Assembly (NCBI GenBank): GCA_040772005.1
Contig: JAXGYZ010000007.1
Location: 1-64,000 of the forward strand
Direction of reading: 5' to 3'
From: MWBF01 sp040772005
Lineage (GTDB): Bacteria; Chloroflexota; Anaerolineae; CG2-30-64-16
Length of the DNA stretch: 64,000 nt
The translations under genes were made by a program, and so were the position numbers. The notes beneath the pieces were generated by a model. That model was not told the origin of the DNA and ran no database searches. It saw only the letters and a program-made list of their open reading frames with translations. Positions 52,231-61,483 of the stretch are shown here, piece after piece; positions within the stretch are counted from its first letter, which is position 1; every line of letters begins with the position of its first letter.

Positions 52231-53826
52231 ATGATTCAGACCTACCAGTTGAATAACAGTGACACCCTGGCGAGCGTGCTTGCCAGGGTGCAAGCGGCAC
52301 CGAGCGAGCGTGTGCTTCTGATCGTTCCGCCCGGCCTGGCCTTCTCACAGGTCGAGTTACGCGCGCTCCGCCGCGAGACGGCCCGCTCGCGCAAGATTGT
52401 GGCGCTGGTGACGGGCGAGATGGCGCTGCGCATGCGCGCTGACGCGGAGGGCATCAGCACCTTCCAGTCGCAGGAAGCTGCCGAAGAACACCGCTGGCGG
52501 CGACCGCACGTGGACGCACGCGTTGCCGCACGGCCGGCGACGCCGGCTGAAATCACGCCGCCGCATCCGGCGAGCCTGTTTGCCCGACGCTCACCGACCG
52601 GTTTTCGTCCTATCGCGTTCCTGCGCGCCTTCGGGAGCAGACCCAGCCCCTGGTGGGCCACCCTCGGCCTGACGGTGTTCCTGTTCCTCATCTTCGGCGC
52701 GCTGCTCTATGCCCTGATGGCGGTCATCCCGGCTGCCACGGTCACGTTGACCCCTGTGGCAGAGCCGCTGCTCATCAATGTGCCACTGCGAGCCGTTCAG
52801 GGTGCGCAGACTGATATCACGGAAGGCATCGTCCCCGCGCAGACGCTGAGTGTACAGGTCTCGGGAGAGGCGCGCACGCAGACGACCGGTCGGCGGAACG
52901 AGCCTGCATCCAAGTCGCGCGGGCGGGTCACGTTCATCAACCGCACCAACCGGGACGTCATGATCCCGTCGGGCACGATCGTTTCCACGGCGACCGGCAA
53001 CAACGTCCAGTTTGGCACGACCGCAGATGTGGTCATCCCGCCCAATGGCCGGGTGCCGGTGCAGGTTGAGGCGCTGCTGGCTGGACCCGCCGGCAATGTG
53101 AGCGCGGGTACGGTGACGCGCGTTGAGGGCCCGGCCTCACTGTCGGTAATGGTCGCCAATGCGGAGGCGTTCTTTGGCGGTTCGACTCAGCCGATGGCCG
53201 TCGTGCTCGAAGAAGACAAGCTCCGGCTGGAAGAACAGCTTTTCGCCCAGCTCAAGGAGGAGGCGCTGGCGCGTCTCAACGAACGGGTTGCGGGCGCGAT
53301 GATTATCCCGCCGGAATCCGTCACGTTTCTCAAGCTCGCGCCGACCTTCACGCCGTTCGTGGGCGAGGTTGCCGAGGAACTCTATCTCAGCATGAGCGTG
53401 CAGGCGGTCGGTCTCGGCGTCGACCGCGACGCAGCAAGCGCGATCGGGCTGAACCGCCTGCAGGCCGCCATGCCGCCGGGTACGCGGCTCATCTCGGAAA
53501 CCGTGCGTTATGCGCCAGGCGCAGCGGTCCTTGAGAGCGCGGATACCATCGCCTATTCTGTGACTGGACAGGGCACGTTGCTGCGCAGTATCGACGCGGT
53601 TGAGGTGCGCGAGACGGTCAAGGGTCTGCCGGTGGATGAGGCTGAACGCATCCTGCTCGAAAGGTTTCCGTTGGCGGCCCGACCGCAGATCAGTCTGGGG
53701 CCCGACTGGCTGCCATACATCGTACCCGTCAACCTGCCCGCGCTGCCCTGGCGCATCCGCGTCGTGGTGGATTGGGATGCCGCCGCGGAACTCGCCATGG
53801 CCGCCGGACAGCAGGCGCAGCAGTAG
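52231..53826 (+). CDS. Baseplate-J/gp47-like single-pass membrane protein
   Basis: A 531-residue protein. Residues 1-140 are cytoplasmic and resemble a Rossmann-like sensor half (ERVLLIVPPGLAFSQVELRA). There is one transmembrane helix at about 148-172 (ATLGLTVFLFLIFGALLYAL). The outer part has the baseplate-J-like fold signature (GRVTFINRTNRDVMIPSGTI, VQVEALLAGPAGNVSAGTV). In Chloroflexota such proteins are common next to ruvX and are not phage-derived. A role at the cell envelope is inferred from the anchor and the neighbouring mltG. Exact function is unknown. It starts 19 bases after alaS. Confidence 0.75.
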   Translation: MIQTYQLNNSDTLASVLARVQAAPSERVLLIVPPGLAFSQVELRALRRETARSRKIVALVTGEMALRMRADAEGISTFQSQEAAEEHRWRRPHVDARVAARPATPAEITPPHPASLFARRSPTGFRPIAFLRAFGSRPSPWWATLGLTVFLFLIFGALLYALMAVIPAATVTLTPVAEPLLINVPLRAVQGAQTDITEGIVPAQTLSVQVSGEARTQTTGRRNEPASKSRGRVTFINRTNRDVMIPSGTIVSTATGNNVQFGTTADVVIPPNGRVPVQVEALLAGPAGNVSAGTVTRVEGPASLSVMVANAEAFFGGSTQPMAVVLEEDKLRLEEQLFAQLKEEALARLNERVAGAMIIPPESVTFLKLAPTFTPFVGEVAEELYLSMSVQAVGLGVDRDAASAIGLNRLQAAMPPGTRLISETVRYAPGAAVLESADTIAYSVTGQGTLLRSIDAVEVRETVKGLPVDEAERILLERFPLAARPQISLGPDWLPYIVPVNLPALPWRIRVVVDWDAAAELAMAAGQQAQQ

Positions 53827-53834
53827 GACCGCAG

Positions 53835-54359
53835 ATGGCGCTCCTGGCCTCGGCATTTGATCTTCCGGCCGGACGGTTGTTGGCTCTTGACTTGGGCCAG
53901 GCGCGCACCGGTGTGGCAGTCTGCGACGAACTCGGGCTGCTGGCAACGCCGTTGACGGTGTTGCGGCGCCATGCCACCCGCGTCGCGGACTTCGCTGAGA
54001 TTGCTGCGCTGGTCCAGCGGGAACGCGCGGTGGGTGTGCTGATGGGCCTGCCGGTCAACCAACCAGGCGAAACCGCCGCAGGCGTCGATGCCTCGGAAGA
54101 CGGTTCCGCGCCGGCTGACGAGGGTACGCAGGCTCGATGGGCGCGGCGCTACGGCGGCAGGCTCGCCAGGGCGCTGCCCGTGCCCGCAGCCTTCTGGGAC
54201 GAAACCTTCTCGACCGCGGAAGCGGCCCGCCTCGCCGCAGAGAGCAGCACGCGAGGAGGGGCCGGTCGCAGGGATATCGACGCGCTGGCCGCTGCGGTGA
54301 TCCTGGGAGATTTTCTTGAGGCTCGACGGGCCCGCAGCCTTAATTCGGAGCTACGATAG
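53835..54359 (+). CDS. ruvX: Holliday-junction-resolvase-like protein RuvX/YqgF
   Basis: A 174-residue RNase-H-fold nuclease involved in 16S rRNA maturation or junction resolution. It opens with the conserved LLALDLGQARTGVAVCDE, where Asp is the first catalytic acid. Further acids are in FWDETFSTAEA and RRDIDALAAAVIL. LMGLPVNQPGE is typical. ATG 53835 lies 8 bases after the previous stop. The middle carries a Ser/Asp/Gly-rich insertion of about 15 residues. Its stop overlaps the mltG start by one base. Confidence 0.92.
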   Translation: MALLASAFDLPAGRLLALDLGQARTGVAVCDELGLLATPLTVLRRHATRVADFAEIAALVQRERAVGVLMGLPVNQPGETAAGVDASEDGSAPADEGTQARWARRYGGRLARALPVPAAFWDETFSTAEAARLAAESSTRGGAGRRDIDALAAAVILGDFLEARRARSLNSELR

Positions 54360-55564
54360 TGTTTCAGCGACTGGTTCATTTTGCCCTCCGGCTGATGCTG
54401 TTTCTGGTGCCGGTGCTGGCCCTGGCCGTTCTGGGCTTCGTCCTGGTGAGCTTCGTTTCGGCGCAGCTACAGGACGTGCCCGAGCCCCCGAAGGTCGCGT
54501 TGTTGCGGCCTGCCTCGGAGCAGCCATTGGACCTGCGGCCAGAGACGCTGGAATTGCGGGCCCTGGGTGTTTACCTTCGCCTCCAGGAGGAAGCACTGGC
54601 ACAGCCCGCAGGCAACGACAGTGAGCTGCAACCTTTCACGATCGAATCCGGCGAGACCGCCCTGACCGTGAGTTCGCGGCTCGAAGAGGCGGGCTTCATC
54701 CGCGATGGCAACCTGTTCCGCGTCTACATGCGTTACAATGGCATCGACCAGCGGCTTGCCGCGGGCGACTTTGAAATCAGCCGCAGCATGTCCATGAAGG
54801 AGATCGCGGACGTGCTGCAGCGCGCCCGCTATGAGGAAATCGTCTTCACCGTGCCGGAGGGGATGCGCGCTGAAGAGGTCGCAGACATGCTGGACGTGCG
54901 CAATATCATGGACGGTGACTCGTTCCTCGCGCTGGTGCGCAGCGGCAGCCAGGCGGCGCAGGCTCTCGGCGACTATCCGTGGCTGCCCGCAGGCTTATCG
55001 ACTCTGGAGGGCTACCTGTTCCCGGATACCTACCGGCTGCCCGTGCCCGCGACGCCCAACGACCTCGTGCAGCGAATGCTCGACAACTTCGGGCAGCGTG
55101 TGACGGAGGATGTCCTCGCGCCCGCACAGCAGGCCGGACGCGGGCTGGAGCAGATTATCATCATGGCCTCCATCGTGGAGCGCGAAGCGCCCCTGGCGGA
55201 TGAACGGCCTCTGGTCGCCAGCGTGTACTGGAACCGGGTGAGCGGCGCCTGTTCGGACCAGACGGGTGGTGCATACCTGCAGGCCGACCCGACTGTGCAG
55301 TATGCGGCGGGTCGCCCTGGGGAGTGGTGGTGGAAGCCGCCCTCGGTCGAAGCATATGCGACGGTGCAGTCGCCCTATAATACGTATCTCCGTCCGGGCC
55401 TGCCGCCGACCGCCATTGCCAGCCCGGGTCTCTCCGCTATCCAGGCGGCAGCACAGCCGGCTGAGACGCAGTATTGCTTCTTCGTGGCGACGGGAGATGA
55501 CTCGCATGTCTTTGCAACAACCCTGGCGGAGCATGAGGCGAACATCGCGCAATACCAGCGCTAG
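54359..55564 (+). CDS. mltG: Endolytic murein transglycosylase MltG
   Basis: A 401-residue membrane-anchored enzyme that cleaves nascent glycan strands. It starts at GTG 54359, which overlaps the ruvX TAG. An N-terminal helix (LRLMLFLVPVLALAVLGFVL) is followed by a LysM-like subdomain (FTIESGETALTVSSRLEEAG) and the YceG catalytic domain. The catalytic Glu is in IIMASIVEREAPL, and the C-terminal signature is TYLRPGLPPTAIASPGLSAI. The YceG/RuvX pairing is widespread. It suggests coordinated expression of wall and rRNA functions. Confidence 0.95.
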   Translation: MFQRLVHFALRLMLFLVPVLALAVLGFVLVSFVSAQLQDVPEPPKVALLRPASEQPLDLRPETLELRALGVYLRLQEEALAQPAGNDSELQPFTIESGETALTVSSRLEEAGFIRDGNLFRVYMRYNGIDQRLAAGDFEISRSMSMKEIADVLQRARYEEIVFTVPEGMRAEEVADMLDVRNIMDGDSFLALVRSGSQAAQALGDYPWLPAGLSTLEGYLFPDTYRLPVPATPNDLVQRMLDNFGQRVTEDVLAPAQQAGRGLEQIIIMASIVEREAPLADERPLVASVYWNRVSGACSDQTGGAYLQADPTVQYAAGRPGEWWWKPPSVEAYATVQSPYNTYLRPGLPPTAIASPGLSAIQAAAQPAETQYCFFVATGDDSHVFATTLAEHEANIAQYQR

Positions 55565-55580
55565 ACCTCGCAGGACATGG

Positions 55581-56543
55581 GTGCGATGGCGCTCACCGGG
55601 ATGGTTGAGCCGGACGAGTCTGCTCTGGGCCATTGCCCTCCTGTTGGGCGCGTGCAGCATGCCCGGCGATGCTGCACCCGTCCTGAAGATTGGGCTGATT
55701 GCGCCCTTCGAGGGTCTCGGACGCCCGCTCGGGTACGCGGTGCTCCCTGCGGTGCAAGAGGTGATTGATGCGGCCAACGCCAGCGGGGAGCTCGGGGCCT
55801 ACCGCCTCCTGGTAGTTGCACTGAATGATGACCTGGATCCTGCGGTTGCGGCCGCCCAGGCGGCTGCGCTGGCAGAAGACCCCACCGTGGTCGCCGTGAT
55901 CGGTCCGTTTACCACGCCTACGGCGGCCCAGGCTGCCCCCATCCTGGCCGCCGCAGGCATACCGGCGGTTGTTGCCGCGCCGCTCGATGCACCATCGGCC
56001 GGGATTTACTCGCTATGCCCCGATTCCGCTGTCATTGCCGGTGAGATCATTGCGTTTTCGTGTAGCCATAACACTACAGATGTGCCAATAGACGAATGCC
56101 TGGACAGCCTCGATGGGCTGCCCCTATCCGAAGCAAATCCTGCTGCCGGCGCGGTTGGTTCCATGTTGGTTTACTGGCCGGGGCAGGCGGCCGCCGCCGC
56201 GGCCTGGCTGACCGATGATGCGAATACAGCCTTTGAAGGTGTTTTGATGGGTGGGCCGGATCTCCTCAAGCCGTGGTTCGCTGAGCGGGCAGGGGCAGCA
56301 GGGGTAGGCACGCGCGCCGTTGCGTGTAGTCTGCGTGGTGCGGAGGCATACGATGGGGAGATGCCGGAGGCCGCTCTGGCCCGTGCGGGGGCAGGGCTTA
56401 TCGTCGCGGCGGCAGCGTCGGGCGTGCGAGCCGGACACGCCCCGACGCACGCACAGGTTGCTGCCGCGTTGCACGAGCGGCAGATTGAGCCCGCGCTTGT
56501 CTGGTACGAGGTCGCAGGCGGCCGCTGGCGCGCGACCGAGTAA
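55581..56543 (+). CDS. Amino-acid-type ABC substrate-binding lipoprotein (Peripla_BP_6)
   Basis: A 320-residue lipoprotein. GTG 55581 is chosen because AGGA lies 5 bases upstream and it places a short signal peptide with lipobox LLGACS directly before the mature domain. The mature part is of the leucine/isoleucine/valine-binding type (VLKIGLIAPFEGLGRPLGYA, VVAVIGPFTTPTAAQAAPIL). No permease genes are adjacent, so it may be a sensor or an orphan receptor. It follows mltG by 16 bases and is convergent with the phosphorylase gene, 2 bases away. Confidence 0.82.
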   Translation: MRWRSPGWLSRTSLLWAIALLLGACSMPGDAAPVLKIGLIAPFEGLGRPLGYAVLPAVQEVIDAANASGELGAYRLLVVALNDDLDPAVAAAQAAALAEDPTVVAVIGPFTTPTAAQAAPILAAAGIPAVVAAPLDAPSAGIYSLCPDSAVIAGEIIAFSCSHNTTDVPIDECLDSLDGLPLSEANPAAGAVGSMLVYWPGQAAAAAAWLTDDANTAFEGVLMGGPDLLKPWFAERAGAAGVGTRAVACSLRGAEAYDGEMPEAALARAGAGLIVAAAASGVRAGHAPTHAQVAAALHERQIEPALVWYEVAGGRWRATE

Positions 56544-56545
56544 CG

Positions 56546-57856
56546 CTACCGGATGATGCGATGAATCAGCGGCGGCGGTTCGACCGGCGCATCGCTGAAG
56601 CGATAGGCAGCGGAGAGCATGCCAAGCGCGCGGTCGCGCGTCTCACTGTCCTGTGCATGCACCCAGAGCAGGGGCGCGCCTGCCTTGATCTGTCCGCCCA
56701 CCTTGCCATTATCCGCGAGCACCACACCGACGGCTGAATCAACCGGGTCCTCTTTCCGCTCCCGACCGCCACCCAGTTCGACCACGGCGCGGCCTACCTC
56801 CCGTGCATCCAACTCGGCTACGAAGCCGTCTGAGGGCGCAAGGAGCGGTGCAACCAGTCGGGCTGCGGGCAGGCGGATTGGGTCATCCACATACGCCAGA
56901 TCGCCGCCCTGCGCGGCAACGAACTTGCGGAACTTGTCCCATGCCCTGCCATCGTAGAGCGCCGCCGCAGCCTGTGCGCAGCCAGCATCGGGCGTATCCG
57001 CCTTGCCTGCGATGAGCAGCATCTCGCCTGCCACGGCGATGCAGTGCTCGCGAAAATCCACCGGCCCCTCGCCGTGCAGCGTGGCAATTGCCTCCTGCAC
57101 CTCCAGCGCGTTTCCGGCGGTCAGGCCGAGCGGCTGGCTCATGTCGGAGATGAGCGCGGCCGTTCGCCGGCCCGCGCCCTGGCCGATCTTGACCATCAGC
57201 TCGGCCAGCTCGACGGCCTGGGGCACGGTCTGCATAAACGCGCCGTGGCCGACCTTGACATCAAGTACGATGGCGTCCGCACCTGCGGCCAGCTTCTTGG
57301 ACATGATCGAACTGGCAATCAGCGGGAGCGAATCGACCGTGCCTGTCACATCGCGCAGCGCGTAGAGTTTGCCATCCGCAGGTGCAAGCTCCTGGGTCTG
57401 TCCGGCGACGACCAGTCCAACTTCTTGTAGTTGGCGTTTGAACTGCTCAATCGTCAGCCGGACGTTGAACCCGGGTATGGACTCCAGCTTGTCGAGCGTC
57501 CCGCCGGAGAAGGACAGTCCGCGACCCGACATTTTGCCCACGGGCAGGCCGAGGCTGGCGACGATCGGGCCAATCACGAGTGTCGTCTTGTCACCCACGC
57601 CGCCCGACGAATGCTTGTCAATAATGAACGGCGCGACATCATGCAGGTCCAGCGTCTCACCGGAATAGGCGATGGCCTCCGTCAGGTGCGTGGTCTCCTC
57701 CGGCGTCATGCCGCGGAAGTAGACGGCCATGCACCATGCCGCGGCCTGATAGTCTGCGGTCTCCCCGCTGACATAGCTGCGTACAAAGAACTCGATCTCG
57801 GCGCGCGTCAATTCGCCGCCGTTGCGCTTCTTGAGGATGATGTCTACGATGTTCAT
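56546..57856 (-). CDS. pdp: Pyrimidine-nucleoside (thymidine) phosphorylase
   Basis: A 436-residue nucleoside-salvage enzyme that splits pyrimidine nucleosides with phosphate into base and (deoxy)ribose 1-phosphate. It has the family signature SGRGLSFSGGTLDKLESIPG and the phosphate site DKHSSGGVGDKTTLV. ATG 57856 gives the standard N-terminus NIVDIILKKRNGGELTRAEI with GAGG 5 bases upstream. Longer in-frame starts would overlap the trmFO promoter. It is divergent from trmFO. deoA is an equally valid name if thymidine is preferred. Confidence 0.95.
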   Translation of the reverse strand: MNIVDIILKKRNGGELTRAEIEFFVRSYVSGETADYQAAAWCMAVYFRGMTPEETTHLTEAIAYSGETLDLHDVAPFIIDKHSSGGVGDKTTLVIGPIVASLGLPVGKMSGRGLSFSGGTLDKLESIPGFNVRLTIEQFKRQLQEVGLVVAGQTQELAPADGKLYALRDVTGTVDSLPLIASSIMSKKLAAGADAIVLDVKVGHGAFMQTVPQAVELAELMVKIGQGAGRRTAALISDMSQPLGLTAGNALEVQEAIATLHGEGPVDFREHCIAVAGEMLLIAGKADTPDAGCAQAAAALYDGRAWDKFRKFVAAQGGDLAYVDDPIRLPAARLVAPLLAPSDGFVAELDAREVGRAVVELGGGRERKEDPVDSAVGVVLADNGKVGGQIKAGAPLLWVHAQDSETRDRALGMLSAAYRFSDAPVEPPPLIHRIIR

Positions 57857-57936
57857 AGAAACCTCACCGAACGGGTGAATTTGGCGCGGGTAGTATAACA
57901 CAAAGTGCGGTGTGGGGCCATGCCACGAAACATCGC

Positions 57937-57965
57937 TTGACATATGTTTCAGCCTTGCATACAAT
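57937..57965 (+). promoter_or_regulatory. Promoter of trmFO
   Basis: TTGACA (57937-57942), 17-base spacer, TACAAT (57960-57965), 39 bases before the gene start. Near-consensus. Confidence 0.85.
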
Positions 57966-58004
57966 CATGCCGCAAATACTGCACGGGAAGCAGGTGAAGG
58001 TTGC

Positions 58005-59399
58005 ATGACAGATAGCGAAATGCAAGTAACGGTTGTTGGGGCAGGGCTGGCGGGGACGGAAGCGGCCTGGCAGGCCGCGGAACACGGCGCGCAGGTTGTG
58101 CTGTATGAAATGCGCCCCGCACGTTCGACTGCGGCCCACCAGACCGGCGACATGGCCGAACTGGTATGTTCGAACAGCCTTGGGTCGAACCTGCCGGACC
58201 GCGCACTCGGTGTGCTCAAGAACGAGATGCGCCGTCTGGACTCGCTGATTATCCGGTGCGCGGACGCGTGTGCGGTGCCGGCAGGCGGCGCGCTGGCCGT
58301 GGACCGGGAGGGATTCAGCCGCGCAGTGACAGCGACTATTGAGGAGCATCCGCGCATTACTGTGCGCCGCGAGGAAGTTACGGACCTGGCGAGTGTGCTG
58401 GCGGCAGAGCAGGCGCAGAGCGCAACCGTCATTGCCACAGGCCCGTTGACCTCACCGGCGTTGGCACAGGGCATCCGTGAGCTGGCCGGGGAGAACTATC
58501 TCTACTTCTTCGACGCGATGGCGCCCATCGTGAGCGCCGAGACGGTCGATATGACCATTGCGTTTCGCCAGAGCCGCTATGATAAATCCACGCGCCCTCA
58601 GCCGGGCGAGACTGCCGTGCTGCTGTCCGATGCGGCGGCTGAGGGCGATTACATCAACTGCCCGTTGAGCAAGGACGAGTACTTTGCGTTCGTGGAAGCG
58701 GTCAATGCGGCAGATAAGATCAGTCTGCGGGAGTTCGAGCAGGAAGACGAGGCGCGGCGCTACTTCGAGGGCTGCCTGCCCATCGAAGTCATGGCCGCAC
58801 GCGACCCAATGGCGCTGGCATTCGGCCCGATGCGGCCCGTGGGTCTGCGCGACCCGCGGACGGGCCGGCGGCCGTTCGCGGTCGTGCAACTGCGCCAGGA
58901 CAACACAGCCGGAACGCTCTACAACCTCGTCGGCTTCCAGACGAACATCAAGTGGGGCGATCAGGAACGGGTGTTGCGCATGATCCCCGGCCTGGCGGAT
59001 GCTGAATTCGTGCGCTTCGGGCAGATGCACCGCAACACCTTCATCAACAGTCCGCAATTGCTGCGACCGACGCTTCAGTGGCGTGACCGCGATCGTCTGT
59101 TCTTTGCCGGGCAAATCACCGGCACGGAGGGCTATGTCGGCTCCGCCGCGGGTGGGTTGGTAGCAGGGCTGAACGCGGTCCGTGTCCTCCGCGGTGAGTC
59201 GGGCCTGACGCTGCCGCCTGAGACCATGCTCGGCGCGCTCTTGCACTACATCTCACATGCAGAACCGGCGAGCTTCCAGCCAATGAAGGCGAACTTTGGG
59301 CTGCTGCCGGAGCTGGACCCGCCGGTGCGCGATAAGCGGCTGCGCTACCTGGCCTATGCGGAGCGCGCAATGGCCGCGCTGGAGAGTGTCCTGGATTGA
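58005..59399 (+). CDS. trmFO: Folate-dependent tRNA (uracil-54-C5) methyltransferase TrmFO
   Basis: A 464-residue FAD enzyme that makes m5U54 in the T-loop of tRNAs using methylenetetrahydrofolate. The N-terminal FAD site is VTVVGAGLAGTEAAWQAAE. Family-specific blocks are YEMRPARSTAAHQTGDMAEL, VCSNSLGSNLPDRALGVLK, FINSPQLL and FAGQITGTEGYVGSAAGGL. ATG 58005 has AGGTGAAGG just upstream. It is typical of Gram-positive and Chloroflexota lineages, in place of the SAM-dependent TrmA. Confidence 0.96.
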   Translation: MTDSEMQVTVVGAGLAGTEAAWQAAEHGAQVVLYEMRPARSTAAHQTGDMAELVCSNSLGSNLPDRALGVLKNEMRRLDSLIIRCADACAVPAGGALAVDREGFSRAVTATIEEHPRITVRREEVTDLASVLAAEQAQSATVIATGPLTSPALAQGIRELAGENYLYFFDAMAPIVSAETVDMTIAFRQSRYDKSTRPQPGETAVLLSDAAAEGDYINCPLSKDEYFAFVEAVNAADKISLREFEQEDEARRYFEGCLPIEVMAARDPMALAFGPMRPVGLRDPRTGRRPFAVVQLRQDNTAGTLYNLVGFQTNIKWGDQERVLRMIPGLADAEFVRFGQMHRNTFINSPQLLRPTLQWRDRDRLFFAGQITGTEGYVGSAAGGLVAGLNAVRVLRGESGLTLPPETMLGALLHYISHAEPASFQPMKANFGLLPELDPPVRDKRLRYLAYAERAMAALESVLD

Positions 59400-59528
59400 G
59401 CATTGACGCTCGCCGGATTATGGGTGGAGGCTAACAACGCGTCCTTTTTGTGTTGCATGCGTCTTAATGGTTAATCTGCCAAGCATTGTTACTTTGCCAA
59501 ATTCGACACATTTGCAACAGAAATACTA

Positions 59529-59557
59529 TTGCATTCGCGCAATACCTGTGCTATAAT
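59529..59557 (+). promoter_or_regulatory. Promoter of the secreted LysM protein gene
   Basis: TTGCAT (59529-59534), 17-base spacer, TATAAT (59552-59557), 94 bases before the start codon. The gap 59400-59528 before it holds nothing else recognisable. Confidence 0.8.
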
Positions 59558-59651
59558 CCGCGCAGCACTCGTCCTGAGGATCGTCGGTTTGTCCAGCCTC
59601 CAATTGCGTTGCCCGGTCAGTGAGGTCGCCGGGCCAAATGAAGGGGGATCT

Positions 59652-61406
59652 ATGAGGTACTGGAAGAGCAGGCAACGGCTGGTCAGCGTAGCTCTCGCCC
59701 TTGCGCTCCTTGCCACCCTGACCCTGGGGAGCGCCAGCGGCCTGGCAACGGCCGAACAAGACGTACTCGTCAACGGTAACTTCGAGGGCGGATTCACCCA
59801 ACAGCCCGGTTGTGGTCAGGTCGGTACGGGCTGGGGCTGCTTCACGAATGGCGGCAACGTCACCTACGGCTTCTACGACGATCAATGGAAGCCGGTCGTG
59901 GCGAACGGCGCACACAGCCAGCTCATTGAGCTCAATACGATGCAGTTCGCCGCCTCCGAATCTGATCGTTACGCAGGTATTTATCAGACGGTCAACGTTG
60001 TTCCCGGCGCCACCTACACGCTGAAGCTCCACGGACTTATGCGGGAGCGTGACCCTCAGGCCGGGGAAGACGCCTTCCGCTACCGGGTACAGTGGGGCGT
60101 CACGGCTGACGGCAGCCAGGATTGGGCCGCCGTCACCAACTGGCAGGAGCTGCCCTGGGATAAGATCGATAACCGCACATCACCCAGCGGCATGGAAAGC
60201 TTCTCCACCACCATGACTGCGCCCAGCGGCAAGATCACCCTCTTTGTCCGCGTGTGGAAGAAGTGGGGCACTGCCTACAAGGAACTGGACGTGAACCTGG
60301 ATGCGATCAGCCTGGTCGGCAAGCCCACGAAGGGCGTGGTGGTCATCCCGCCCGTCACCAAGCCGCCGGTCGTCGTCGTGCCGGGCGACAAGACGCCGCC
60401 GGTGGTCGTTGTGCCACCGGTTGAGAAGCCGGTCGTTACGCCGCTTACGTGCGGCGGGACGAACCTCGTATCCAATGGCGACTTCGAGGGCGGTTTCGTC
60501 AATGGTGTGGGCAAGGGCTGGACCTCGTTCCACAATGGCGGTGCGGCAGCCTATGGGTTCTATGATGAGATGTGGACGCCGGTCATCAAGGACGGTAAGC
60601 ACGGCCAGTTGATCGAGATCAACACCTGGGGTCTGGCGGCATCCGATGCGGATCGCACGGCAGGCATCTACCAGACGGTCGGCGGGCTGAAGGCCGGCGC
60701 TACTTATGAGCTGGCGCTGTGGGGCATGCTCCGCGAGGAAGCTGCACATCCTGAGGAAGACAAGTTCCGCTACCGGGTGCTGTGGGGCTACGCCGCGGCG
60801 GATGCAGACCCGTCTGCTGCCGACATCACCAACTGGGTGGAGGTCTCGTGGGACACCATCTATACCCGGACCAGCCCTGGTGCGATGGCCGGCTACGCCG
60901 CTAAATTCCAGGCGCCGTCCGACAAGGTTGTTATCGCAGTACGGGCTCTGAAGAAGTGGGGCACTGTCCAGCGCGAGCTGGATGTCAACCTGGACGCCAT
61001 CTCGCTGGTGCCGTGCACGGGCGGCGGGACGGTTCCAGGCGGGGCCTGCATTCATATCGTGGCGCCCGGCCAGTATCTCAGCATGATCGCCACCAAGTAT
61101 CATACGACGGTGGCCGAGCTCGTCAAGCTGAACGGCCTGAAGAACCCGAACGTGCTGCTGGTGGGGCAGAAGCTCAAGATCCCGTGCGCTCAGCCGCCGG
61201 TCGAACCGCCGCCACCCCCACCGCCACCTCCACCCCCGCCGCCTTCGGGCGACGAGTGTACGTGGGTGGTTGTCCAGCCGGGCGACACGGTCAGCAAGCT
61301 GGCCGCAAAGTACAACAGCACCATCGCGCTGATTGCCGAGAAGAACAAGCTGAAGAACGTCAACTTGATCTTCGTGGGTCAGAAGCTCTGCATCATCGAT
61401 CCGTGA
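59652..61406 (+). CDS. Secreted protein with duplicated beta-sandwich domain and two LysM domains
   Basis: A 584-residue exported protein. ATG 59652 follows AAGGGGG. A signal peptide (SVALALALLATLTLGSASG) is followed by two copies of a carbohydrate-binding-like domain, each opening with NGNFEGGF or NGDFEGGF and ending ELDVNLDAISLV (about 40-225 and 275-455). A Pro/Val linker joins them. Then comes LysM 1 (HIVAPGQYLSMIATKYHTTV), a run of 13 prolines, and LysM 2 (VVVQPGDTVSKLAAKYNSTI). LysM domains bind glycan chains, so the protein probably sits on the wall. The proline run would need EF-P for efficient translation. Confidence 0.88.
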   Translation: MRYWKSRQRLVSVALALALLATLTLGSASGLATAEQDVLVNGNFEGGFTQQPGCGQVGTGWGCFTNGGNVTYGFYDDQWKPVVANGAHSQLIELNTMQFAASESDRYAGIYQTVNVVPGATYTLKLHGLMRERDPQAGEDAFRYRVQWGVTADGSQDWAAVTNWQELPWDKIDNRTSPSGMESFSTTMTAPSGKITLFVRVWKKWGTAYKELDVNLDAISLVGKPTKGVVVIPPVTKPPVVVVPGDKTPPVVVVPPVEKPVVTPLTCGGTNLVSNGDFEGGFVNGVGKGWTSFHNGGAAAYGFYDEMWTPVIKDGKHGQLIEINTWGLAASDADRTAGIYQTVGGLKAGATYELALWGMLREEAAHPEEDKFRYRVLWGYAAADADPSAADITNWVEVSWDTIYTRTSPGAMAGYAAKFQAPSDKVVIAVRALKKWGTVQRELDVNLDAISLVPCTGGGTVPGGACIHIVAPGQYLSMIATKYHTTVAELVKLNGLKNPNVLLVGQKLKIPCAQPPVEPPPPPPPPPPPPPSGDECTWVVVQPGDTVSKLAAKYNSTIALIAEKNKLKNVNLIFVGQKLCIIDP

Positions 61407-61434
61407 GGCCGCCGGCCTAGATCGATCCCGGGAT

Positions 61435-61481
61435 AACATCGATACGGCCAGAACCTCAGAGGTTCTGGCCGTGTCGATGTT
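61435..61481. terminator. Bidirectional terminator between the LysM gene and miaB
   Basis: A 22-bp stem with one mismatch (61435-61456 with 61460-61481) and a 3-base loop. The core is ACGGCCAGAACCT and its complement. It lies between two convergent genes, ending 2 bases before the miaB stop. Confidence 0.8.
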
Positions 61482-61483
61482 CA

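Noticed and set aside
52231..53826. Baseplate-J similarity as evidence of a prophage
   Set aside because: The protein has a transmembrane helix, lies between alaS and ruvX and has no other phage genes nearby.
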